Shown here: positions 18,202 through 25,457 of the stretch, piece after piece
Layout of the letters: each line of letters starts with the position of its first letter
Position numbering within the stretch: position 1 is the stretch's first letter
Origin: Streptomyces sp. DvalAA-43
GTDB lineage: Bacteria > Actinomycetota > Actinomycetes > Streptomycetales > Streptomycetaceae
Assembly (NCBI RefSeq): GCF_900091725.1
Contig: NZ_FMBW01000030.1
Location: 1-64,000 of the forward strand
Length of the DNA: 64,000 bases
Reading direction: 5' to 3'
Translations under genes and position numbers: made by a program
The notes under the pieces: model-generated
Database searches by the model: none
What the model saw: the letters and a program-made list of their open reading frames with translations, nothing else
What the model was told of the DNA's origin: nothing

Positions 18202-18939
18202 ATGACGCAGGAGCAGCAGCCCCCGACCCTCGCGCTCGACCTCGACGCGCTCGGCGCGGCCACCGGTGAGCGGCCCGACAGACAGGCGGCATGGCGCTTC
18301 ATCCGCGCCTTCGCCCGCGACTGGAGCGGGCGCCCCCTGGGCGAGGCCGACGGCCACACCGCCGCCGAACTCGACGCGGCACAGGCCCGGCTCGGCCTTC
18401 CCCTGCCCGCCGCGCTGCGCGAGGCCCTCCAACTGCTCGGTACTCGAATCGACCTGACGGACAATCAAGACACGCTGCTCGCCCCGCAGGACCTCTACGT
18501 GGACGCGGACCGCGGTGTACTGGTCTTCCGCGTCGAGAACCAGTCCTGCGCCTACTGGGGCATACGCGTCACGGACCTGGACCAGGAGGACCCGCCCGTC
18601 GTGATCCGCGCCGACCTCGTCAGCCCCACCGCCGACGACTGGGCCGCGTGGCTGGGCCGGGTCAGCGTCGCGTTCATCGAGATCGTCCTCTCCGAGGCCC
18701 TGTGCGCCGACGAGGACCTGATGGGCTGGGTGACCCCCGACGACACCGGTCTGCCCGAGGACATCGCCGCCGCCTTCCTGCGCCTGCCGTTCCCGGAGTA
18801 CCCGATCAGCCAGCGGCCGGGCTCGCGCTGGTACGCCCACGACGAGATCATCCTCCGCGACGACCACGGGACCGCGATGTTCCGCGCCCGCACGGAGGCG
18901 GCCTTCGACCGCTTCGACGGGGAGGACGAGGAGGACTGA
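18202..18939 (+). CDS. SMI1/KNR4 (SUKH)-like protein
   Basis: This 245-residue cytoplasmic acidic protein has the SUKH layout. It starts with an amphipathic helix pair (TAAELDAAQARLGLPLPAALREALQLLG), then LLAPQDLYVD, then VFRVENQSCAYWGIRVTD, a strand segment typical of SMI1/KNR4 proteins. SUKH proteins often act as immunity proteins against contact-dependent or polymorphic toxins, but many stand-alone copies have no known role. No toxin gene is visible beside it. The ATG at 18202 is supported by the start of similarity. It is divergent from the DUF5954-like gene. Confidence 0.75.
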   Translation: MTQEQQPPTLALDLDALGAATGERPDRQAAWRFIRAFARDWSGRPLGEADGHTAAELDAAQARLGLPLPAALREALQLLGTRIDLTDNQDTLLAPQDLYVDADRGVLVFRVENQSCAYWGIRVTDLDQEDPPVVIRADLVSPTADDWAAWLGRVSVAFIEIVLSEALCADEDLMGWVTPDDTGLPEDIAAAFLRLPFPEYPISQRPGSRWYAHDEIILRDDHGTAMFRARTEAAFDRFDGEDEED

Positions 18940-18977
18940 CGGAGGCCATCCCGCCCGGGGCCGGCGGCCGAGCGGGA

Positions 18978-19187
18978 TCAGCGCTCGGTGGCGTAGGAGA
19001 CGAAGCCGGTCCAGGCGGCGGAAGTGAAGGCGAGGCGGGCGCCCTGCGCGTTCTTGGAGTCGCGTACATGCACCGAGCCTGAGGCCGCCGCGACCTCGAC
19101 GCAGTCGCCTTCGTTGCCATTGCTGCTGTAGCTGCTCTTGAACCAGGCCAACTCGGAAACGTCCTGCGCGGAAGTCCTGCGGATCAT
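18978..19187 (-). CDS. DUF397 domain protein
   Basis: This 69-residue protein has the DUF397 pattern WFKSSYSSNGNEGDCVEVA followed by VHVRDSKNAQGARLAFTSAAW. DUF397 proteins are small partners of XRE-DUF5753 regulators in Streptomyces; some pairs behave as toxin-antitoxin-like or developmental modules. It overlaps the regulator's stop by four bases (ATGA), so the two are coupled. Confidence 0.9.
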   Translation of the reverse strand: MIRRTSAQDVSELAWFKSSYSSNGNEGDCVEVAAASGSVHVRDSKNAQGARLAFTSAAWTGFVSYATER

Positions 19188-20062
19188 GTCTCTCCCAGCA
19201 TTTGCTCGATGAGGGCCAGAGTCTCTCGGGGCGTGAGAGCCACGGCTCGGATGATGCCATACCGCAGTTCAAGGATACGGAGCTGCTTCGCGTCGGTCAC
19301 CCGACGCCCGCCGAACGCTCCATACGAACGCCCCACCGCCGAACCGTCTCTGAACTTCAGCACGTCGATGTCCCCGTCCATCCCAGGGTGCGCCTCGCGG
19401 TGCGTAGGCATCACCTGGAGGGTGACATTGCGCAACTGCCCGATCTCCAGCAGGCGTTCGAGCTGTCGCCGCCATTCCATCGTGCCCCCGATGGGCCTCC
19501 TGAGCGCCGACTCCTCCTGGACGAAACTGAGAGCAGGTGCGGGCGACCGTTCGAAGATCGACTGCCGCGCCATGCGCGCGGCCACCATCCGCTCCACCTC
19601 GTCCTGAGAGTACGAGGGCTGCCGGGCCTCGAACAGTGCCCGCGCATGGCCCGGAGTCTGCAACAACCCGTGCAGGCCGTGCGCCACATAGGCGGCGATC
19701 TCGACCGCCTTCGCTTCCACGCTCGCCAGATCCCGGATCTTCTTCGGGTAGCGGACCTCGGCCACGTCCTGCTTCATCGCCGCGAGCTTCCCATCCGCCC
19801 CGAGCACGCTGTCGGCTCTGTCCAGGAGCTCCGGCCGGGGGATGCGGCGACCGCCCTCCACCTTGTAGATCTGGTCCTCCCCGTACCCGATCGCGGCCCC
19901 GAACTCCCCGGCCCGCAACCCCGCCGCCTCCCGCCACGCCTTGAGCTGGCGGCCCACCGCCGCGACCACGGCCGCCCCCGACTCGTCATCGGGATCGACG
20001 TCCCAGCCCGGCTCGTCCGCCCCGGCGTCGCCATGTTCCGTACCGGTCTCATCCACGCTCAT
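19184..20062 (-). CDS. XRE-family regulator with DUF5753 domain
   Basis: This 292-residue regulator has an N-terminal Cro/C1-type helix-turn-helix (about 30-90, LKAWREAAGLRAGEFGAAIGYGEDQIYKVEGGRRIPRPELLDRAD) and a C-terminal DUF5753 domain (about 110-285; PLLYP-like segment replaced by LHGLLQTPGHARALFE). It is followed directly by its DUF397 partner. The start at 20062 leaves a ~25-residue acidic leader, which is common in this family. It is divergent from the anti-sigma-type ATPase gene at 20227, a typical genomic pairing; control of that gene is plausible but unproven. Confidence 0.9.
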   Translation of the reverse strand: MSVDETGTEHGDAGADEPGWDVDPDDESGAAVVAAVGRQLKAWREAAGLRAGEFGAAIGYGEDQIYKVEGGRRIPRPELLDRADSVLGADGKLAAMKQDVAEVRYPKKIRDLASVEAKAVEIAAYVAHGLHGLLQTPGHARALFEARQPSYSQDEVERMVAARMARQSIFERSPAPALSFVQEESALRRPIGGTMEWRRQLERLLEIGQLRNVTLQVMPTHREAHPGMDGDIDVLKFRDGSAVGRSYGAFGGRRVTDAKQLRILELRYGIIRAVALTPRETLALIEQMLGET

Positions 20063-20226
20063 CCGTGCCCCACTTCCGATGCGTTTGCCGTTCTCGGCCC
20101 AACCCCTGATGCCCCCGGCAGGTCACCCCGGACAGCCGGGACAACACTGGACAAACCCTGGACAATCGCCGTACGTAAGCGGCTTGTCACTGTTCACGGT
20201 ACGCAGCCACGGCCACGCTGAGTGGC

Positions 20227-20718
20227 GTGAACCCACACATCACCCGAACCGAACATTCCGCTCCCGTCCGGCAGTTCACCGTGTTGCTCTCCCCCACCCG
20301 CCGGGGCGCCAGGCTCGCCCGCCTCCTCACCACGGCGCATCTGGGCGACTGGGGGATCGCCTACGAACGGGCCGCGCATGTCGTCGCCGAGCTGGCGATC
20401 AACGCCGCCGTCCACGGTCGCGTACCGGGCCGGGACTTCCGGCTGAACATCACCGTCCACCGCGACGAGCTCCTTCGGATCGAGGTGACCGACACCCGGG
20501 CCGAGCAACTGCCCGTCGTGTCCACCCCCGACCAGCACGCGGAGAACGGGCGCGGCCTACTGATCGTCGAGGCGCTCGCCGACCGCTGGGGCATCGGCCT
20601 CGGACCCGTCCCACGCAAGACCGTCTGGGCTGAGATCGACCTCGTACCGCACCCCCTCCACCGGGTCGCGGAATCCCACGACCCGGTGAACCACGTCCCC
20701 GCGTTCCCTGACGTATAA
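20227..20718 (+). CDS. Anti-sigma-type ATP-binding protein (HATPase_c)
   Basis: This 163-residue protein is an RsbW-like single-domain GHKL ATPase. The N box is VVAELAINAAVHG, followed by LRIEVTDTRAE and GRGLLIVEALADRWG. Such proteins can be anti-sigma factors/kinases, but most Streptomyces copies are orphans next to XRE-DUF397 modules, as here. There is no sigma factor or STAS gene beside it, so its partner is unknown. GTG 20227 is the first start; no convincing ribosome site is visible, so the exact start is uncertain. Confidence 0.85.
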   Translation: MNPHITRTEHSAPVRQFTVLLSPTRRGARLARLLTTAHLGDWGIAYERAAHVVAELAINAAVHGRVPGRDFRLNITVHRDELLRIEVTDTRAEQLPVVSTPDQHAENGRGLLIVEALADRWGIGLGPVPRKTVWAEIDLVPHPLHRVAESHDPVNHVPAFPDV

Positions 20719-20800
20719 AGCCTGAAAGAACTTGGGGGAAATGGTCCTCCCCGCCCAGACCGGGCACCGCCCCGGACCCACTCGACCCGAACGGACCTCC

Positions 20801-21673
20801 ATGGTCAGCTCACCCCACGAAGCAATGCACCGCATCTTCCAGGAGTACCCCGGCCTCTTCTCGCGCGTCTCCGAAGTGCTCGGAGTCGACATCCCCGCAC
20901 CCACCTCGGCCATCGCCCTGCCCACCGACCTCACCGAGGCCCGCCCCGTCGAGCGCAGGGTGGACACCCTCCTGCGCATCGAGACAGAGCACGACGGCCC
21001 CTTCGTCCTCGCCATCGAAGCCCAGGGCAAGAAGGCCCCGCGCAAGACAGCCAGCTGGCCGTACTACGTCAGCTACCTCCACAACAGATATGGGCTGCCG
21101 ATCCTGCTGCTGGTCGTCTGCCAGGACCAGGCCACCGCCGAATGGGCCACACGGCCCATCTCCATCGGTGTCCGTCAATGGCAGACCCTCACCCTGAACC
21201 CCCTCGTCGCGGGGCCGCACAACATGCCGGTCATCACCGATGTGGCCGAGGCCCGCAAAGACCTCGCGCTCGCCACCCTGGCCGCCATCACACACGCCGA
21301 CAATCCGGACGTCGGTGCCATACTGAAGACGCTGTCCGCCGCGTTGCGCGACACACCGGAAGCAATCGCCGACCCCATCGTCGAACTCACCGCACAGGGC
21401 CTGGGCAACCGCCCGGCCGCACAACAGTGGAGGAATCTGGTGGCCGTGGACACGTCTTTCTACAAGTCCTTCATCTCAGAGGAGATCCGGGACGAAGGCC
21501 GGGCGGAGGGCCAGGCGGAAAGCCTCTTGCTGGTCCTCGAAGCACGTGGCATCACCCTTGCCGACGAGGCCCGCGAGAAGATCACCAGCTGCCATGACCT
21601 CCGGCTCCTGCGCCAGTGGCTGAACCGCGCCATCACCGCCGCCACCATCGAGGAAGTCTTCGCCGGGGAGTGA
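20801..21673 (+). CDS. PD-(D/E)XK-like (Rpn/YadD-type) hypothetical protein
   Basis: This 290-residue protein is common in streptomycetes and usually annotated as hypothetical. The N-terminal half shows a nuclease-like pattern: RVDTLLRIET followed by FVLAIEAQGKK, that is D then E-x-Q-x-K, as in Rpn/transposase_31 PD-(D/E)XK proteins. The C-terminus is a charged helix region (EEIRDEGRAEGQAESLLLVLEARGI) that resembles the repeat-rich tail of those proteins. Nuclease activity is inference from three motifs. The ATG at 20801 is chosen because family similarity starts there; the frame extends 23 codons upstream without support. Confidence 0.65.
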   Translation: MVSSPHEAMHRIFQEYPGLFSRVSEVLGVDIPAPTSAIALPTDLTEARPVERRVDTLLRIETEHDGPFVLAIEAQGKKAPRKTASWPYYVSYLHNRYGLPILLLVVCQDQATAEWATRPISIGVRQWQTLTLNPLVAGPHNMPVITDVAEARKDLALATLAAITHADNPDVGAILKTLSAALRDTPEAIADPIVELTAQGLGNRPAAQQWRNLVAVDTSFYKSFISEEIRDEGRAEGQAESLLLVLEARGITLADEAREKITSCHDLRLLRQWLNRAITAATIEEVFAGE

Positions 21674-21740
21674 CCCAGCCCGGTCCCCTCATCGCATACA
21701 CCCGTCCGGCGGACACGGTCACCTGTGGCGGTCAGCTGCC

Positions 21741-22340
21741 TCAGCGGTCTGCTGCGAAACTGTGAGCGCCGATGGCGCTTTCCAGAAGTCCCGCTTTGGT
21801 CGTCGGCGGGACAGGCATGCTGACAGGGTTGTGCATCACCTCGTCCGCCAGGGGCGACGGGTCGGCGTCGTAGCGCGGGACCGGGCGCGGATCGCTGCCG
21901 TCGCAGCATCGAGCAACCGCCCGGAGCTCGTCGTGCCCGTGCCATGCGACTACACAGATCGAGCCGGACTTCGGTGTGCGTTGCAGCAGGTCACGCGTAC
22001 GGACGGACGGTTCGCCCTGGTTGCCGAGAGGGGCCGCCGCGATGCGCCGCCTGGTGCCGTTCACCTTCTTGCCCGTGTCCCAGCCCCCGGTCGGCCGCAC
22101 CGGCCGTCTCGGCGGCCCGCGGCGACTGGGAGTCGGTGATCGCCGCGCTCGGCTCGGCATGCAGGGCCCCTGGCGGCGCGGCCGGATGCGGCGATCGCCG
22201 CATCCAGCGTTTCTGCCGCATCCAGGTAGGCGAGCGCGAAGTCCTCAAGAACTTCCCGGCGCTGCGACCCGAGCCACGACTCCAGGGAAGACAGACGCGG
22301 CCGTATCGTCTCCAGGACTTCCCAGAACCAATCAGGAACT
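21741..22340 (-). pseudogene. Frame-broken remnant of a leftward gene
   Basis: Reading leftward, one frame gives a convincing protein segment of ~55 residues (VPDWFWEVLETIRPRL, then REVLEDFALAYLDAAETLDAAI at about 22340-22180). This is reminiscent of the helical start of DUF4240-type proteins. The frame then loses protein character, and another frame continues with a more protein-like tail ending near 21741 (RTPKSGSICVVAWHGHDELRAV and onward). No start codon sits in frame just before the first segment. I read this as a gene broken by one or more frameshifts; the family assignment is tentative. Confidence 0.4.
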
Positions 22341-22456
22341 TCCCCGGCATGGCGCCGGGGCCCCAAGGGGTGCCACCGTGTCCGCGATGGGGGCCGAGCC
22401 GCGTTTCCGTACAGCCTGCTGCGACAGGCATCCGGAGGCGCGGGCGTACAGCCGGT

Positions 22457-22517
22457 CCCGCTACGGCAGGTTCTGACCATCACGATGCGCTGGATCTGGT
22501 CCGCGCCCTCGTAGATC
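22457..22517 (-). repeat. Partial copy of the acyl-CoA dehydrogenase 3' end (left repeat)
   Basis: These 61 bases match 25396-25457, the end of the intact acyl-CoA dehydrogenase gene, in the same orientation with six mismatches and one single-base gap (about 89% identity). In frame, the leftward translation here is IYEGADQIQRIVMV against IYEGTNQVQRIVMA in the intact enzyme. The gap breaks the last codons. The two copies bracket about 2.9 kb of accessory genes. Confidence 0.8.
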
Positions 22518-22705
22518 GGGTGCTTTACAACACTCAGCGCTCTGACCTGCGTAAACACCCACTTCATGAAGTGCCTGCCCAGCATTTCCCCGTGATCGTC
22601 TACCCGACAACACGAATATCGGCGATGTGACATAGACCCGCCACACGCATCCGGCCTACCGTCGCCCTGACGGCACGGACCAGCCCTGCATCGAAGGAGA
22701 TCACA

Positions 22706-22915
22706 GTGGCGCGCGAAGAACTGACCCGTCTTACCGGCCATGCCGGAGGGCCCAACTGCGACGACGACGATTGCCCCAACGTCTATCGGACCAGGAGCGG
22801 TTCATTAGTTGTTCAGGGGAACGTGTCATCCGCCTTCACGCCACCCGCCGGCGAGGGCCTGGTAGAGATCCCCGAGCACGTTCTCAGGGAGGCCGCCCGT
22901 GCCCTTGGATGGTGA
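22706..22915 (+). CDS. Small hypothetical protein of a DUF6879/XRE module
   Basis: This 69-residue protein has a cysteine/aspartate-rich turn (GGPNCDDDDCPNVYRTRSGSLVVQG) and a C-terminal helix (PEHVLREAARALGW). I recall similar small proteins just upstream of DUF6879 genes in streptomycetes; no function is known. GTG 22706 has AAGGAG about eight bases upstream. Its 3' end overlaps the next gene by 17 bases, which ties it to the module. Confidence 0.75.
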   Translation: MAREELTRLTGHAGGPNCDDDDCPNVYRTRSGSLVVQGNVSSAFTPPAGEGLVEIPEHVLREAARALGW

Positions 22916-23423
22916 GGACTGGCGTCGCTTCTTCGACGCCTTCGAGCGCGAAGCATGGCGGTTCGAGGCACAGCCCACCTACACCATGCCCAAGGAACAG
23001 GAGAGTGTCGCCCGCTTCCTGAGGGGCGAGGACAAGCCCGCCGACCACAATGCCCGCTGGCATGACCGGGTACGCGCATACGTCGCATCCGGAAGGCGCA
23101 TCGGGCGTGTACGCGTCGTGCGACAGCCGCTCACCGACTACCAGCGGTATCAATTCGCCTGGGGTATCCCCGGCAACATCACGGCCGGTGAGGACATCCG
23201 CGTCCTGGACGTGACGCGGGAGGATTACGGTTTGCCGCTCTCCGGGCGCGACTGGTGGTTGTTCGACGAAAGCCGCGCCGCTCATCTGAACTTCCGGCCG
23301 GACGGCACCCAGATCAATCGCGAGGCGTACGAGGGAGACCCCGCTCCCTATCGAGAGTGGAAGCGCATCGCCCTGGAACACGCCGTGCCTTTCGAGAAGT
23401 ACGTGAAGGGCCTTGACGTTTGA
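22899..23423 (+). CDS. DUF6879-like protein
   Basis: This 174-residue cytoplasmic protein has the family traits I associate with DUF6879: an N-terminal WRRFFDAFEREAWRFEAQPTYTMPKEQESVARFLRGE, a central RRIGRVRVVRQPLTDYQRYQFAWGIPGNITAGEDIRVLD and the tryptophan-rich DWWLFDESRAAHLNF. It has no membrane segment or recognisable catalytic motif. It overlaps the genes on both sides (17 and 11 bases), so it is translated as part of a compact operon with an XRE regulator. Its function is unknown. Confidence 0.8.
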   Translation: MPLDGEDWRRFFDAFEREAWRFEAQPTYTMPKEQESVARFLRGEDKPADHNARWHDRVRAYVASGRRIGRVRVVRQPLTDYQRYQFAWGIPGNITAGEDIRVLDVTREDYGLPLSGRDWWLFDESRAAHLNFRPDGTQINREAYEGDPAPYREWKRIALEHAVPFEKYVKGLDV

Positions 23424-24246
23424 CCCCGGGCAGCTAGGGCAGTCGAAGGCTGACCTGGCGGAGACACTCCGCGCACTGCGCAGGCGAGCCGGCCGCACAC
23501 AGGTCTGGCTCGCCCAGCGCTGCAACATGTCCCAGACCAAGCTCAGCAATATCGAGACGGGCCGGAGCACACCCGGCCTTGTTGACATCGAGTTGATTCT
23601 CAGAGCCCTTGACGCGCCTCCGGAGTCCGTGGCCGAAGTGGCCGCTCTCGCTCGGCTCGCCCATACGGAATGGCAGGGCAAGCGGGCGTCGTGGCGCAGA
23701 GGATTGGAGAAGCGGCAGTCGGAACTGGCCGGCCTCGAAGCGGATGCCTTGACGCTCCGGTACTTCCTGCCCGCGATGGTGACCGGACTCCTGGCCACGC
23801 CTGAGTACATCAGGGCGAGCCTGGGGCACTCACCGGTGGACACATCCAAGACGGTCGCAAAAAAGCTGGATCGCCAAGCGGTGCTCTACGACAACAGGAA
23901 GCGGTTCACGTTCCTGCTCTCGGAGCAGGCCGTCAGATGGGCCGTGGTGCCTCGCGCAGCGATGGCCGTACAGATCGACCGTCTTGTCTCGCTGTCCCAT
24001 CTCTCCAATGTGCGCATCGGCGTCATCCCCTTGGGGACGGTTGTCGGGCGTGGCCCGATGAACACCTTTACGGTCTACGACCAACGTCTGGCGACTGTCG
24101 AGACATTCACCGGTCGCATAGTTTTCCAGGATGCCCGGGACATCGCGGAGCATCTTGAAGTATTCGGCCTGTACGAGCGGAACGCATTGTTCGGGGAAGA
24201 GGCCAGGGCACAACTCGGGGAATGGGCCACCGCCTACCGTTCATGA
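23413..24246 (+). CDS. XRE-family regulator with DUF5753 domain
   Basis: This 277-residue regulator has an N-terminal helix-turn-helix (about 15-70, LRALRRRAGRTQVWLAQRCNMSQTKLSNIETGRSTPGLVDIELI) and a C-terminal DUF5753 domain with the characteristic FLPAMVTGLLATPEYIRASL. It starts at TTG 23413 inside the end of the DUF6879-like gene; the similarity to other regulators begins within ten residues. It is the second such regulator in the window (compare 19184-20062), but the two are diverged. The candidate site CAACGCGAATAT lies just downstream at 24259. Confidence 0.9.
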   Translation: MTFDPGQLGQSKADLAETLRALRRRAGRTQVWLAQRCNMSQTKLSNIETGRSTPGLVDIELILRALDAPPESVAEVAALARLAHTEWQGKRASWRRGLEKRQSELAGLEADALTLRYFLPAMVTGLLATPEYIRASLGHSPVDTSKTVAKKLDRQAVLYDNRKRFTFLLSEQAVRWAVVPRAAMAVQIDRLVSLSHLSNVRIGVIPLGTVVGRGPMNTFTVYDQRLATVETFTGRIVFQDARDIAEHLEVFGLYERNALFGEEARAQLGEWATAYRS

Positions 24247-24254
24247 TCTTTTAT

Positions 24255-24276
24255 CCAGCAACGCGAATATTGCTGG
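24255..24276. promoter_or_regulatory. Inverted repeat containing CAACGCGAATAT, possible regulator site
   Basis: CCAGCAA (24255-24261) and TTGCTGG (24270-24276) form a perfect 7-base inverted repeat with an 8-base spacer. The core CAACGCGAATAT (24259-24270) recurs with one change at 22608-22619. The sites lie upstream of 24483 and 22706, the two transcription starts expected for this module, so they may bind the module's own XRE regulator. Confidence 0.45.
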
Positions 24277-24482
24277 AGTCTCGGCGTTGACGGTCCGACG
24301 ATTGTTCTGTGCCGACCGGCGGGAGACACCGAATTTCCTGTTCCCACACAGGAGGGTGGCGACTGGTTCTCCAAGTTCCGGCACTCGCCTGAATCAGCCC
24401 TTCAAGGGCTTCCGTGCTCCCACCCCGGGACGGGTGGAGGCAGCTTCCTGCACGGCCGTTGGATTATCAGAAAGGCAGCAAC

Positions 24483-24716
24483 ATGTTGGACGGAACCGGC
24501 TTGTACACGCTCGACATCGACACCGCCGTATTCGCCAAGGCATGCGGCGGCAACACTCACCCGGACGGCGAGTCGTGCATGACGCTCGCCAGGATCGGTG
24601 AGGACGCGTGGGCCCTGGGTGACAGCAAGCGGCCCGACATGACCCCGCTGCGTTTCACCACGGCCGAGTTGGACGCGGCAGGTATCGACCCGGCGCGCTT
24701 TGGTCTGTCGGCCTGA
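24483..24716 (+). CDS. DUF397-like small protein
   Basis: This 77-residue protein has the DUF397 style: AKACGGNTHPDGESCMTLARIGEDAWALGDSKRPDMTPLRFTTAEL, where the GDSK segment matches the usual RDSK position. The N-terminal WxKSSYS part is replaced by a different leader, so it is a divergent member. The ATG at 24483 has an AGAAAGG site upstream. It follows the XRE regulator after a 236-base gap, and is its likely partner. Confidence 0.7.
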   Translation: MLDGTGLYTLDIDTAVFAKACGGNTHPDGESCMTLARIGEDAWALGDSKRPDMTPLRFTTAELDAAGIDPARFGLSA

Positions 24717-24808
24717 CGGCCGCCCCGCTCGGCGGCCGGTCCCGCTCCCTCCCCCGAGGGTTGAGACCGGCCGCTTACCTCTTGCTCCTGCGTTGAACGG
24801 GACGGCAG

Positions 24809-25276
24809 TTGCACCACCACGGCTATCTCTGGGCCGGCTCGAAGCAGCGGTTCGACGCCGAGGCCCTTCGGCGGCCTCCACCCCCTGATCCGCCCCCGGC
24901 CAACAGCAGGCCGGAACTGATTCAGCGGTACCGCGAGGTGGCCGCGGAGTTCCCCGCTTCGGATCTGCCGCCGCTGGAAACGGCGTACTGGCTGATCAAG
25001 CCCCGTTCGTTGGTCCGCGGTACGTGGGATGACGCGAAGGAGGCCGCCTCGTGGCTCGGTGAGCGGCTGGCCGAGTACGCGCCTCGGTTCGCGTCGGACA
25101 GGGACCGCGACCCCACGCGCCTGGCCCGGCTGGTGAACGATGCTGCCGAGCATCTGCGCTCGGGTGCTGACGTGTCATACGGCTTCTACCTGGAACGCCC
25201 CACGTACCTGTCCCTGGCAGTGGTGGCCTGTTCCTCGAATCGGGCCAACGCTGAACTGGCCTGCCCAGTCGCATGA
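24809..25276 (+). CDS. Hypothetical protein of accessory region
   Basis: This protein of about 155 residues is not assigned. It opens HHHGYLWAGSKQRFDAEALRRPP and then has a helical core (ELIQRYREVAAEFPASDLPPLETAYWLIKPRSLVRG, then DDAKEAASWLGERLAEYAPRFAS). I recall similar streptomycete proteins without known function. The TTG at 24809 is the only nearby start and lacks a good ribosome site, so the true N-terminus may have been lost or lies elsewhere. It is the last gene before the right copy of the 62-base repeat. Confidence 0.6.
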   Translation: MHHHGYLWAGSKQRFDAEALRRPPPPDPPPANSRPELIQRYREVAAEFPASDLPPLETAYWLIKPRSLVRGTWDDAKEAASWLGERLAEYAPRFASDRDRDPTRLARLVNDAAEHLRSGADVSYGFYLERPTYLSLAVVACSSNRANAELACPVA

Positions 25277-25395
25277 CGAGGCGAACAGCCCCCGGCATCA
25301 TGCCGGAGGCCGTTGTGTTTGTGCAGGTCAGAAGCTATTCAGAGCCCAGTGCCGCCCCAGGGTTCCCCAGCAGGACCGCCGCCGAGCTGAACAAC

Positions 25396-25457
25396 CCCGC
25401 TACGGCAGGTTCCTCGCCATCACGATCCGCTGGACCTGGTTCGTGCCCTCGTAGATC
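25396..25457 (-). repeat. Right copy of the direct repeat at the acyl-CoA dehydrogenase 3' end
   Basis: These 62 bases cover the last ~19 codons and stop of the intact acyl-CoA dehydrogenase gene plus four bases beyond. The left copy is at 22457-22517. A repeat ending just past a stop codon is the shape of an integration site that preserves the target gene. Confidence 0.75.

Larger units (their letters stand above)
21674..22705. other. Gene-poor accessory stretch with decayed coding remnants
   Basis: This ~1.0 kb stretch has no convincing intact gene on either strand. It holds remnants of a leftward gene (about 21741-22340), a 61-base copy of the acyl-CoA dehydrogenase 3' end (22457-22517) and a promoter-like region ahead of 22706 with a CAACACGAATAT site at 22608-22619. 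Third-position GC is less regular than in flanking genes, which fits decay or recent acquisition. Confidence 0.6.

Noticed and set aside
22457..25457. Intact integrative element
   Set aside because: There is no integrase, excisionase, replication or transfer gene between the repeats; at most this is a remnant or a rearrangement.
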